From: an uncultured Clostridia bacterium
GTDB taxonomy: Bacteria; Bacillota; Clostridia; TANB77; CAG-508
Assembly: GCA_948505485.1 (NCBI GenBank)
Contig: CAOPQH010000065.1
Coordinates: 1 to 8,528 of the forward strand
Direction of reading: 5' to 3'
DNA: 8,528 nucleotides
The notes below the pieces were generated by a model. The model searched no databases. It worked only from the letters and a program-made list of their open reading frames with translations, and was not told the origin of the DNA. The position numbers and the translations under genes were made by a program. Below, in pieces: positions 1-5,072 of the stretch; the stretch's first letter is position 1; each line of letters begins with the position of its first letter.

Positions 1-15
1 GGTAGATAACATAAC

Positions 16-49
16 AAAAGGTCGTAGCATTAACTGATACGGCCTTTTT
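16..49 (+). terminator. Rho-independent terminator of a gene left of the window
   Basis: An 11-bp stem pairs 16-26 with 38-48 (AAAGGTCGTA against TACGGCCTTT, one G-T wobble) around an 11-nt loop, and is followed by a short T run. All three + frames are closed by or shortly after this point, so the gene it serves ended at or before the left edge. The A run on the left arm means it could also act, more weakly, on the other strand. Confidence 0.75.
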
Positions 50-171
50 CTTGTGACATTAAGCTTTCGATGAAATCTGTCCATTTTTTGTTAGACTCTT
101 GACTCGATAAGTTATTAGTTTTTCTTAAATTAATAAAGTTTTCTAACAAAATTTTAAATTTTTTAAATAAT

Positions 172-201
172 TTGTTGATTTTTTAATAAATTGAGTATAA
201 T
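172..201 (+). promoter_or_regulatory. Promoter for the dehydrogenase gene
   Basis: A TTGTTG -35 box (172-177) lies 18 bp from a perfect TATAAT -10 box (196-201). The predicted transcript starts near 208 and has a leader of about 110 nt before the dehydrogenase start. The surrounding DNA is extremely AT-rich, so the -35 assignment is less certain than the -10. Confidence 0.5.
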
Positions 202-220
202 AATATTAACAGGAACAATT

Positions 221-277
221 ATGTACGAATTGAAAGATACTCAATTAAGAAGATATTTAGACTTAAAATACAGTTAA
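221..277 (+). CDS. Possible 18-residue leader peptide
   Basis: A micro-ORF lies entirely within the predicted 5' leader of the dehydrogenase gene. It reads MYELKDTQLRRYLDLKYS and ends in TAA. It has a plausible ribosome binding site (AGGAA at 211-215, 5 nt before the ATG), which is uncommon for a random short frame. The peptide is hydrophilic and rich in charged residues, without a run of one amino acid that would mark a classical attenuator. No terminator hairpin follows before the main gene. It could be a translated leader, a remnant of a displaced gene, or chance. I do not recognise it. Confidence 0.3.
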   Translation: MYELKDTQLRRYLDLKYS

Positions 278-319
278 ATTGATTCCAAAAATTATATAAA
301 TAAAATAGGAGGTTTCAAA

Positions 320-1396
320 ATGGAACGAAAAATTAAAGCCATACAATATGGTGTAGGAAAAATGAGTATATATACAATGAGATATATGCTAGAAAAAGGA
401 ATTGAAATAGTAGGAGCAATTGATGTAAATCCAGAAGTAATTGGAAAAGATATAGGTGATATATTAGAACAAGAAAAAATTGGAATAATAGTTACAGATG
501 CAAAAGATGCAAGAAAAATATTAGATGAAAGAAAGCCAGATATATGTGTAATAACAACTAGAAGTTTAATAGCAGAACTAGAAGAGCCATATATGTTATG
601 TGCAGAACTTGGAGTAAATGCCATATCAACATGTGAAGAAGCATTTTATCCACAAAATTCAAATCCGACTTTAACAAATAAAATAGACGAAATGGCAAAA
701 AAGAACAATTGTACAATAACAGGAACAGGGTATCAAGATATTTATTGGGGACAACTTATATCATCAATATCTGGGTCAACACAAAAAATCAAAAAAATAA
801 AAGGAAGCTCTAGTTATAATGTAGAAGATTACGGAATAGCATTAGCAGAAGCACATGGAGCAGGTTTAACTTTAGAAGAATTTGATAAACAAGTAGCTTC
901 TGTTGATAGAATTTCGAACGAAGAAAGACAAGCTATGATAGATAAGGGAGAATATATGCCATCATATATGTGGAATGTTAATGGATGGTTATGTTCAAAA
1001 CTAGGATTAACTGTAATTTCTCAAACACAAAAATGTGTACCACAAACACATAGTGAAGATATTTATTCATCAACATTAGACATGACAATAAAAGCAGGAG
1101 ATGCAACAGGAATGAGTGCAGTTGTAACAACTGAAACTAAAGAAGGTATAACAATAGAGTCAGAATGTATAGGAAAAGTTTATGCACCAAACGAATTTGA
1201 TAAAAATATTTGGACAGTTGAAGGTGAGCCTACAACAACAATAACAGTAGAAAAACCAGCAACTGTAGAGCTTACTTGTGCCACTATAGTAAATAGAATT
1301 CCAGATGTAATAAATGCGGAAGCTGGCTATATTACAACAGAGAAAATGGGAGACTTAGATTTTAAAATTAAACCTTTAAATGAATATGTTAAATAA
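320..1396 (+). CDS. NAD(P)-dependent dehydrogenase, 2,4-diaminopentanoate dehydrogenase / DapB-like family
   Basis: A cytosolic protein of 358 residues. The N-terminus has a Rossmann-type nucleotide-binding start (GVG at residues 11-13, with the acidic end of the second strand near GAIDVNPEVIG), as in dihydrodipicolinate reductase. Its length is greater than DapB and fits the family typified by 2,4-diaminopentanoate dehydrogenase, which oxidatively deaminates 2,4-diaminopentanoate to 2-amino-4-oxopentanoate in clostridial ornithine fermentation. The middle keeps a conserved-looking GTGYQDIYWG stretch. The start is set by AGGAGG at 307-312, 7 nt before the ATG. None of the usual ornithine-fermentation partners (OraE/OraS aminomutase, OrtAB thiolase) is adjacent, so the substrate is uncertain and another amine or amino acid is possible. 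It appears to be transcribed alone. No clear terminator follows; the 133-bp repeats begin 4 bp after the stop. Confidence 0.75.
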   Translation: MERKIKAIQYGVGKMSIYTMRYMLEKGIEIVGAIDVNPEVIGKDIGDILEQEKIGIIVTDAKDARKILDERKPDICVITTRSLIAELEEPYMLCAELGVNAISTCEEAFYPQNSNPTLTNKIDEMAKKNNCTITGTGYQDIYWGQLISSISGSTQKIKKIKGSSSYNVEDYGIALAEAHGAGLTLEEFDKQVASVDRISNEERQAMIDKGEYMPSYMWNVNGWLCSKLGLTVISQTQKCVPQTHSEDIYSSTLDMTIKAGDATGMSAVVTTETKEGITIESECIGKVYAPNEFDKNIWTVEGEPTTTITVEKPATVELTCATIVNRIPDVINAEAGYITTEKMGDLDFKIKPLNEYVK

Positions 1397-1400
1397 AACA

Positions 1401-1708
1401 TAATAGTCGAACTCATTTTGAATAATAAATCATAATAATATTAATTTTAAAAACTCCGTTCTCCAAAACGTTTAAATAAGCAAATATTCATGGTATTAGT
1501 TACACACTATAATTGTTTATAATAAATAATTGCTAATAGTCGAACTAATTTTGAATAATAAATCATAATAATATTAATTTTAAAAACTCCGTTCTCCAAG
1601 GCGTTTAAATAAGCAAATATTCATGGTATTAGTTACACATTATAATTGGTTGTATTAATTAATTAGTAATAGTCGAACTCGTTTTTAAAATTAAATTATT
1701 ATGATTTA
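1401..1708. repeat. Tandem repeat, exact 133-bp period, with inverted tail
   Basis: Units begin at 1401, 1534 and 1667, each with TAATAGTCGAACT. Unit cores 1401-1515 and 1534-1648 are both 115 bp and differ at only four positions by eye. The 18-bp linkers are looser but still related. The third unit keeps only its first 14 bases. It then switches to the reverse complement of the AT-rich part of the unit: 1681-1708 matches the complement of 1558-1586 with one gap. The array fills most of the gap between the dehydrogenase and the response regulator. It is not a CRISPR array (two and a bit long units, related linkers). No good coding frame or terminator was seen in it. The function is unknown; a small RNA, a MITE-like relic or protein-binding sites are all possible. 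Confidence 0.85.
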
Positions 1709-1744
1709 TTTTATAATATGAAAGTTTTCCAAATTTTTATATTA

Positions 1745-1766
1745 TAAATGACAAAATAGTCATTTA
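1745..1766. promoter_or_regulatory. Operator-like dyad in front of the response regulator
   Basis: A perfect 8-bp inverted repeat, TAAATGAC and GTCATTTA, is separated by 6 bp and overlaps the -35 box of the regulator promoter. Its half-site GTCATTT resembles the GTCACTTT boxes before the ABC operon, which suggests both bind the same response regulator (inference). Confidence 0.5.
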
Positions 1767-1790
1767 CAAAAATAAAAAAATAGATATAAT
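1763..1790 (+). promoter_or_regulatory. Promoter of the two-component operon
   Basis: TTTACA (1763-1768) lies 16 bp from TATAAT (1785-1790). The predicted start near 1797 leaves a leader of only about 9 nt, with a short GGTG Shine-Dalgarno at 1797-1800. Other TATAAT-like boxes lie upstream (1712-1717), so a longer transcript is also possible. Confidence 0.5.
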
Positions 1791-1805
1791 ATAAATGGTG
1801 ATATT

Positions 1806-2474
1806 ATGAAGAAAATTTTATTAGTAGAAGATAGTGATAGTATTATTTTAGGATTAAAATATTCATTAGAACAAGAAAGTTTTAAAGTGGTAGTATCTAA
1901 GACAGTAGAAGAAACAAAAGTATTAATAAAAAATGAAAATTTTGATTTAATATTATTAGATATAACGCTTCCAGATGGAAATGGTTTTGATATATGTAAA
2001 TACATAAAAGATAAAAAAGATATACCAATAATATTTTTAACAGCAAGAGATGAAGAAACAAATGTAGTAATGGGACTAGACTTAGGAGCAGATGATTATA
2101 TAATAAAACCATTTAGAACAAGAGAACTTATATCAAGGATAAATTCAGTATTTAGAAGATATGATAAAAATGAATCAAAGTCTAATATAATAAAATATAA
2201 AGACATAAAGATAGATGTAAATTCAGCAAAAGTATATAAAGGAGAAAAAGAAATAATATTTACGAGTTTAGAATATAGAATAGTTTTAATGCTATTTACT
2301 AATCCTAATAAATTAATTACAAGAGATGAATTATTAGAAAAAATATGGGATATAGCAGGAAATTTTGTAAATGACAATACCTTAACAGTATATATAAAAA
2401 GAATTAGAGAAAAACTAGAAGATGAAAATATTATAAAAACTGTAAGGGGATTAGGTTATAGAGTAGGGGATTAA
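1806..2474 (+). CDS. OmpR/PhoB-family DNA-binding response regulator
   Basis: A cytosolic transcription regulator of 222 residues, the usual length for this family. The receiver domain (about 1-118) shows the acidic pocket E8/D9, the phospho-acceptor D52 in LILLDITLPDGNG, the switch threonine T79 in FLTARDE, and K101 in IIKPF. The C-terminal winged-helix domain (about 128-220) has the typical ITRDELLEKIW segment and ends in the family hallmark VRGLGYRVGD. The kinase gene starts one base after its stop, so the two are almost certainly co-translated. An operator-like dyad sits over its own promoter, and related boxes precede the ABC transporter genes. This suggests it controls itself and the transporter (inference). 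Confidence 0.93.
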   Translation: MKKILLVEDSDSIILGLKYSLEQESFKVVVSKTVEETKVLIKNENFDLILLDITLPDGNGFDICKYIKDKKDIPIIFLTARDEETNVVMGLDLGADDYIIKPFRTRELISRINSVFRRYDKNESKSNIIKYKDIKIDVNSAKVYKGEKEIIFTSLEYRIVLMLFTNPNKLITRDELLEKIWDIAGNFVNDNTLTVYIKRIREKLEDENIIKTVRGLGYRVGD

Positions 2475-2475
2475 A

Positions 2476-3693
2476 TTGAAAAGAAATTTAAAAAAATTAT
2501 TTATACCAATGTTATTAATTACAATAGTAACATCAATAATAATGATTTTTATAACAATAAATCAATATAAAATGTTTAATGAACAAGTAAATATAAAAAT
2601 TGCTCAAATAATATCTGAGATACAAGCAAATTATCCAAATGCTAATATAGATGAAGTTATGAATATATTAAATGATACAAATATAGATAGTAAAAGAGGT
2701 AAAGAAGAATTAAGAAAATACGGAATATATTCAAACAATCAAAATAGTATTTTGGAAATACAAAGTCAAATGATAAAAAATATAAAAATAAATTTAAGTT
2801 TAATATTTATATTTAGTACTATATGGATAATTGCGATATTTATATATGTACAAAATAGAAATAAAAAACTTAATCAAATAAAACAATATATTAGGCAAAT
2901 AAATAATAAGAATTATGAATTAAAAATAGAAGAAAATAGCGAAGATGAATTAAGTAATTTAAAAAATGAGCTTTATAAAATAACAGTTATGTTAAAAGAA
3001 GAAGCGGAAAAATCAAAACAAGATAAAGAAAATATAAAGATTTCTGTGCAAGATATATCACATCAATTAAAAACACCAATTACTTCAATATCTATAATGT
3101 TAGATAATTTAAAAGAAAATCCTAATATGGAGGAACAAACCAGACAAAAGTTTATATTTGAAATTAGTAAGCAAATAGAAAATATGAAGTTTTTAATTAT
3201 CTCTCTTTTAAAATTATCTAAATTAGAAGCAGGTGTTGAAGAATTTACAAAAGAAACAATCAATGTTAAAGATTTAATTAGTGATTGTTTAAAAAGGCTA
3301 GAAATACCAATAGAGATAAAAAATCAAAATATAATAGTTAAAGAAAATATTAATGCAAGTTTTATAGGTGATTATAAATGGCAATTAGAGGCTATTACTA
3401 ATATAATTAAAAATTGTATAGAACATACTAATGAAAATAGAAATATTTATATTGATTATGAAGAAAATAATTTATATACAAAAATTCAAATAAGAGATGA
3501 AGGAGAAGGTATTCCAAAAGAAGATATTAAACATATATTTGAAAGATTTTATAAAGGAAAAGGCTCTTCTGAAAATAGTATTGGTATAGGTTTAGCATTA
3601 GCAAAAACTATTATTGAAAAAGATAATGGTTATATTACTTGTAAATCAGAAAAAGATGTTGGTACAGAGTTTGTAATTAAATATATGAAGTAG
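2476..3693 (+). CDS. Membrane sensor histidine kinase
   Basis: A protein of 405 residues with two membrane segments (about 10-30 and 105-127) flanking an extracytoplasmic sensor region of about 75 residues. A HAMP-like linker follows (about 128-180). The HisKA region carries the phosphorylated H196 in DISHQLKTPI. The ATPase domain has an N box (309-318, with N313), G1 box DEGEGI (D341), F box IFERFYKG (354-361) and G2 box GIGLALAK (370-377), so all catalytic motifs are present. The start is TTG, one base after the regulator stop. It is chosen because GGGGA at 2466-2470 is well placed, and because the next Met (residue 12) would cut into the first membrane segment. The sensor region is larger than in Bce-type kinases, which have almost none, so it may read a ligand directly. 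The partner is the upstream regulator. Confidence 0.92.
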   Translation: MKRNLKKLFIPMLLITIVTSIIMIFITINQYKMFNEQVNIKIAQIISEIQANYPNANIDEVMNILNDTNIDSKRGKEELRKYGIYSNNQNSILEIQSQMIKNIKINLSLIFIFSTIWIIAIFIYVQNRNKKLNQIKQYIRQINNKNYELKIEENSEDELSNLKNELYKITVMLKEEAEKSKQDKENIKISVQDISHQLKTPITSISIMLDNLKENPNMEEQTRQKFIFEISKQIENMKFLIISLLKLSKLEAGVEEFTKETINVKDLISDCLKRLEIPIEIKNQNIIVKENINASFIGDYKWQLEAITNIIKNCIEHTNENRNIYIDYEENNLYTKIQIRDEGEGIPKEDIKHIFERFYKGKGSSENSIGIGLALAKTIIEKDNGYITCKSEKDVGTEFVIKYMK

Positions 3694-3731
3694 TTGATAT
3701 ATTATATAAAATATATAGTATTATAAAAAAT

Positions 3732-3761
3732 GTAAAATTTTACCATGTTTGTTTGTTTTTT
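3732..3761 (+). terminator. Weak terminator candidate after the kinase gene
   Basis: A perfect 12-bp palindrome (GTAAAATTTTAC, 3732-3743) is followed by a T-rich run ending in TTTTT at 3757-3761. The stem is all A/T apart from its outer G-C pair, so it would be weak. No better terminator follows the kinase stop. Confidence 0.25.
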
Positions 3762-3781
3762 AGTAAAATATATTATATAGT
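3753..3781 (+). promoter_or_regulatory. Promoter of the putative toxin mRNA
   Basis: TTGTTT (3753-3758) lies 17 bp from TATAGT (3776-3781). The start is predicted near 3788, exactly where the terminal inverted repeat ATAGGAAATGAA begins. The leader before the toxin ATG would be about 78 nt. The -35 is poor, and overlapping TATTAT boxes offer alternatives. Confidence 0.45.
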
Positions 3782-3820
3782 ATTTATCATAGGAAATGAA
3801 TATAAAGCAGGTGTGTGTTG

Positions 3821-3861
3821 CCACTAAATTTCATAGTTTCTAACTATGAGAAAGTGGGTGG
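3821..3861 (+). promoter_or_regulatory. RBS-masking hairpin before the small hydrophobic peptide
   Basis: CATAGTT (3832-3838) and AACTATG (3842-3848) form a perfect stem with a 3-nt loop, extended by three more pairs. CCAC (3821-3824) then pairs with GTGG (3854-3857) across a small internal loop. The G-rich Shine-Dalgarno GGGTGG (3856-3861) begins inside the lower stem, so folding would hide the ribosome binding site. This is a known feature of type I toxin messages such as Fst. Confidence 0.6.
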
Positions 3862-3866
3862 TGTTT

Positions 3867-3968
3867 ATGGAACTTATATTATTTTTGATATTTGCATTGG
3901 GATTTTCCCTAACTATAAACGTAGCCTTATTGACAGTTATATACATACTTTGTACAAATAAGGAATAA
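3867..3968 (+). CDS. Putative type I toxin: 33-residue single-pass membrane peptide
   Basis: The peptide begins MELILFLIFALGFS and ends YILCTNKE. Residues 2-29 form one almost uninterrupted hydrophobic segment, with one K and one E only at the C-terminus. Size and shape match type I toxins, which insert in the cytoplasmic membrane, although the tail is less basic than usual. A G-rich RBS (GGGTGG, 3856-3861) lies 5 nt before the ATG and is partly held in a hairpin. A convergent antisense RNA overlaps its stop codon. I do not recognise a named family. The case rests on the layout as much as on the peptide; it could instead be a small membrane protein of another role. It lies between the kinase and the ABC operon and has its own promoter. 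Confidence 0.6.
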   Translation: MELILFLIFALGFSLTINVALLTVIYILCTNKE

Positions 3969-4013
3969 ATAAAGACACTACATTATGCTTTGGCAGGCAA
4001 TGTATAGTGTCTT
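3962..4013 (-). terminator. Terminator of the antisense RNA
   Basis: AAGACACTA (3972-3980) pairs perfectly with TAGTGTCTT (4005-4013). The stem continues with CATT/AATG after a 2-nt bulge and two more G-C pairs, with a loop of 8 nt. On the minus strand it is followed by TATTTATT (3971-3964). On the plus strand there is no T run after it, so it should stop the antisense RNA better than the toxin mRNA. Confidence 0.65.
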
Positions 4014-4057
4014 AACGTAAATATATGTGACAACACATTTCTGTGTTTCATTTCCTA
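3962..4057 (-). ncRNA. Putative antisense RNA antitoxin
   Basis: Transcription from the perfect minus-strand promoter would begin near 4057 and end in the T-rich stretch at about 3962, giving an RNA of roughly 95 nt. It contains a 5' hairpin (AACACA / TGTGTT with a GAAA tetraloop, 4047-4032) and a terminator hairpin (4013-3972). It has no convincing reading frame. It is fully complementary to the toxin stop codon and the region just downstream, the convergent 3' overlap described for clostridial type I systems. The start and end are predictions. Confidence 0.6.
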
Positions 4058-4062
4058 TATTT

Positions 4063-4091
4063 ATTATATACATATAAATTTAATTTGTCAA
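4063..4091 (-). promoter_or_regulatory. Consensus promoter of the antisense RNA
   Basis: On the minus strand, TTGACA (4091-4086) and TATAAT (4068-4063) are separated by exactly 17 bp. Both boxes and the spacing match the sigma-A consensus perfectly. It is the strongest promoter in the window, as expected for an antitoxin RNA that must outnumber the toxin mRNA. Confidence 0.75.
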
Positions 4092-4210
4092 ATTTCATTT
4101 ATAAAAAAATTATCTTTTATAATCAACATTTTTATCATATATTTTTATATTTCCCTTAATTCTTCTATATAAAGCTTTTTAATTACATTATTAATAGTAT
4201 CATAATGTGG
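4088..4210 (-). pseudogene. Decayed transposase fragment
   Basis: Reading leftward from 4210, one frame gives PHYDTINNVIKKLYIEEL, then REI, a TAA stop (4147-4145), and continues in the same frame as KYMIKMLIIKDNFF before a TGA at 4090-4088. From memory this resembles an N-terminal part of a DDE transposase family, with a pattern like PHYDTIN-FL-KL-PEELE-IRKYMIK; the stop would replace an Arg codon. The match is from recall only and was not searched. The fragment is about 40 codons with no start or catalytic residues. The antitoxin -35 box lies at its far end. Being so short and AT-rich, it could still be chance. Confidence 0.35.
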
Positions 4211-4240
4211 TCAGGCACGGGGATGGGATTTTTGTACAAA
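4207..4240. repeat. G-rich REP-like segment and adjoining palindrome
   Basis: TCAGGCACGGGGATGGG (4211-4227) is strikingly GC-rich for this genome. It resembles, from memory, REP-type intergenic elements carrying the core TCAGGCACGGGGACGG found in some Firmicutes. It is followed by the perfect palindrome TTTGTACAAA (4231-4240). No second arm matching the G-rich part was found nearby, apart from a short TTCCCAC at 4268-4274. It is probably a relic. Confidence 0.3.
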
Positions 4241-4306
4241 GTTTAAAAATTTCAAACAAGAATTGCGTTCCCACTTTTATTTTAAATTTTTCTATATTTT
4301 TAATTT

Positions 4307-4348
4307 GTGACTAAATTTATAGTTAAAAAGTCACTTTAAAGTCACTTT
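4307..4348. promoter_or_regulatory. Phased GTCAC boxes, likely response-regulator sites
   Basis: AAAGTCACTTT occurs twice head to tail (4327-4337 and 4338-4348), and the inverted box GTGACT lies at 4307-4312. Box centres are spaced 22 and 11 bp, close to two turns and one turn of DNA. OmpR-type regulators commonly bind direct repeats about one turn apart. Each unit is also itself a palindrome around a single central base. The second copy overlaps the expected -35 position of the ABC operon promoter. Confidence 0.55.
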
Positions 4349-4361
4349 TCAAATGTATAAT
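4333..4361 (+). promoter_or_regulatory. Promoter of the ABC transporter operon
   Basis: A perfect TATAAT (4356-4361) has only ACTTTA (4333-4338) at the 17-bp position upstream, a poor -35. A strong -10 with a weak -35 covered by phased regulator boxes is the usual design of a promoter that needs an activator. Confidence 0.5.
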
Positions 4362-4388
4362 AAAATTAAATTTAGGAGGGATAGTAAA

Positions 4389-5070
4389 ATGGAAATTTTA
4401 AAAGTAGAGAATCTATGCAAAACTTATGGAAAAGGAGAAAACGAAGTAAAAGCAGTAAATGATATTTCATTTAAAGTAAATAAAGGAGAATTTGTTGCAA
4501 TAATAGGTGCAAGTGGAAGCGGAAAATCGACTCTTTTACATTTACTTCGGAGGAGTAGATAGACCAACATCAGGAAAAGTATACATAGATGGTAAAGATA
4601 TATATACTTTAAACAATGATAATTTAGCAATATTTAGAAGAAGACAAATAGGTTTAATATATCAATTTTATAATTTAATACCAACATTAAATGTTGAAGA
4701 AAATATAACATTACCTTGTAGATTAGATGGAAAAGATATAAATGAAGAAAGATTAAAAGAGGTGTTAGATACTTTAGGTTTAACTAATAGAAAAGCACAT
4801 TTGCCAAATGAATTATCAGGAGGTCAACAACAAAGAGTATCAATAGGAAGAGCTATTATAAATAATCCTGCAATTATGCTTGCAGATGAACCAACAGGAA
4901 ACTTAGATAGTAAAGCATCAGAAGAAGTAATTTCATTATTAAGACTTTCAAATAAAAAATTTAATCAAACTGTTATAGTAATTACACATGACGAAAAAAT
5001 AGCTTTAGAGGCAGATAGAATTATTAAAATAGGTGACGGAAAGATTATTAAAGATGAAAGGAATGTATAA
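4389..5070 (+). pseudogene. ABC transporter ATPase (LolD/MacB type), frameshifted
   Basis: This would be the energy-supplying subunit for the following permease. The first 53 codons run MEILKVENLCKTYG to Walker A GASGSGKST (40-48) and HLL, then hit TAG at 4560. The rest lies one frame over: GGVDRPTSG, Q-loop Q92 in IYQFYNLIP, signature LSGGQ (142-146), Walker B IMLADEP (D166/E167), D-loop GNLD and H-loop H200. Skipping one base at about 4545-4548 restores 226 residues, the normal length, with every motif intact. The start at 4389 is chosen because AGGAGGG (4374-4380) lies 8 nt upstream; an earlier in-frame Met at 4353 overlaps the -10 box. There is no upstream Shine-Dalgarno to suggest programmed slippage. 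This is either a sequencing error or a recent inactivating mutation, since the rest shows no decay. Confidence 0.88.
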
Positions 5071-5072
5071 TA

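Noticed and set aside
208..319. Riboswitch in the dehydrogenase leader
   Set aside because: No stable stem series, recognisable conserved core or terminator was found in this AT-rich leader.
292..624. Minus-strand open frame of 110 codons overlapping the dehydrogenase
   Set aside because: It is a Ser/Ile/Phe-rich shadow of the dehydrogenase frame with no known motif or RBS.
1447..1491. Minus-strand 14-codon frame MNICLFKRFGERSF, repeated at 1580-1624 with F to L
   Set aside because: It has no ribosome binding site, and its preservation follows from the DNA repeat. Only two codons differ, one of them silent, which is no evidence for coding.
1401..1680. CRISPR array
   Set aside because: The repeat unit is 115 bp, the 18-bp linkers resemble each other, there are fewer than three full units, and no cas gene is nearby.
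4353..4388. Upstream in-frame start that would lengthen the ATPase by 12 residues
   Set aside because: It overlaps the -10 box and lacks an RBS, whereas the ATG at 4389 has AGGAGGG and begins the usual MEILKVENL family start.
4507..4548. Independent start for the second ATPase fragment at 4507
   Set aside because: It overlaps the Walker A coding region in another frame and gives a peptide unlike the family until GGVDRPTSG. It is an artefact of the frameshift.
4539..4562. Programmed +1 frameshift in the ATPase gene
   Set aside because: CTT-C is only loosely like the prfB slip site, there is no stop in the A site, and there is no Shine-Dalgarno just upstream. An error or mutation is simpler.
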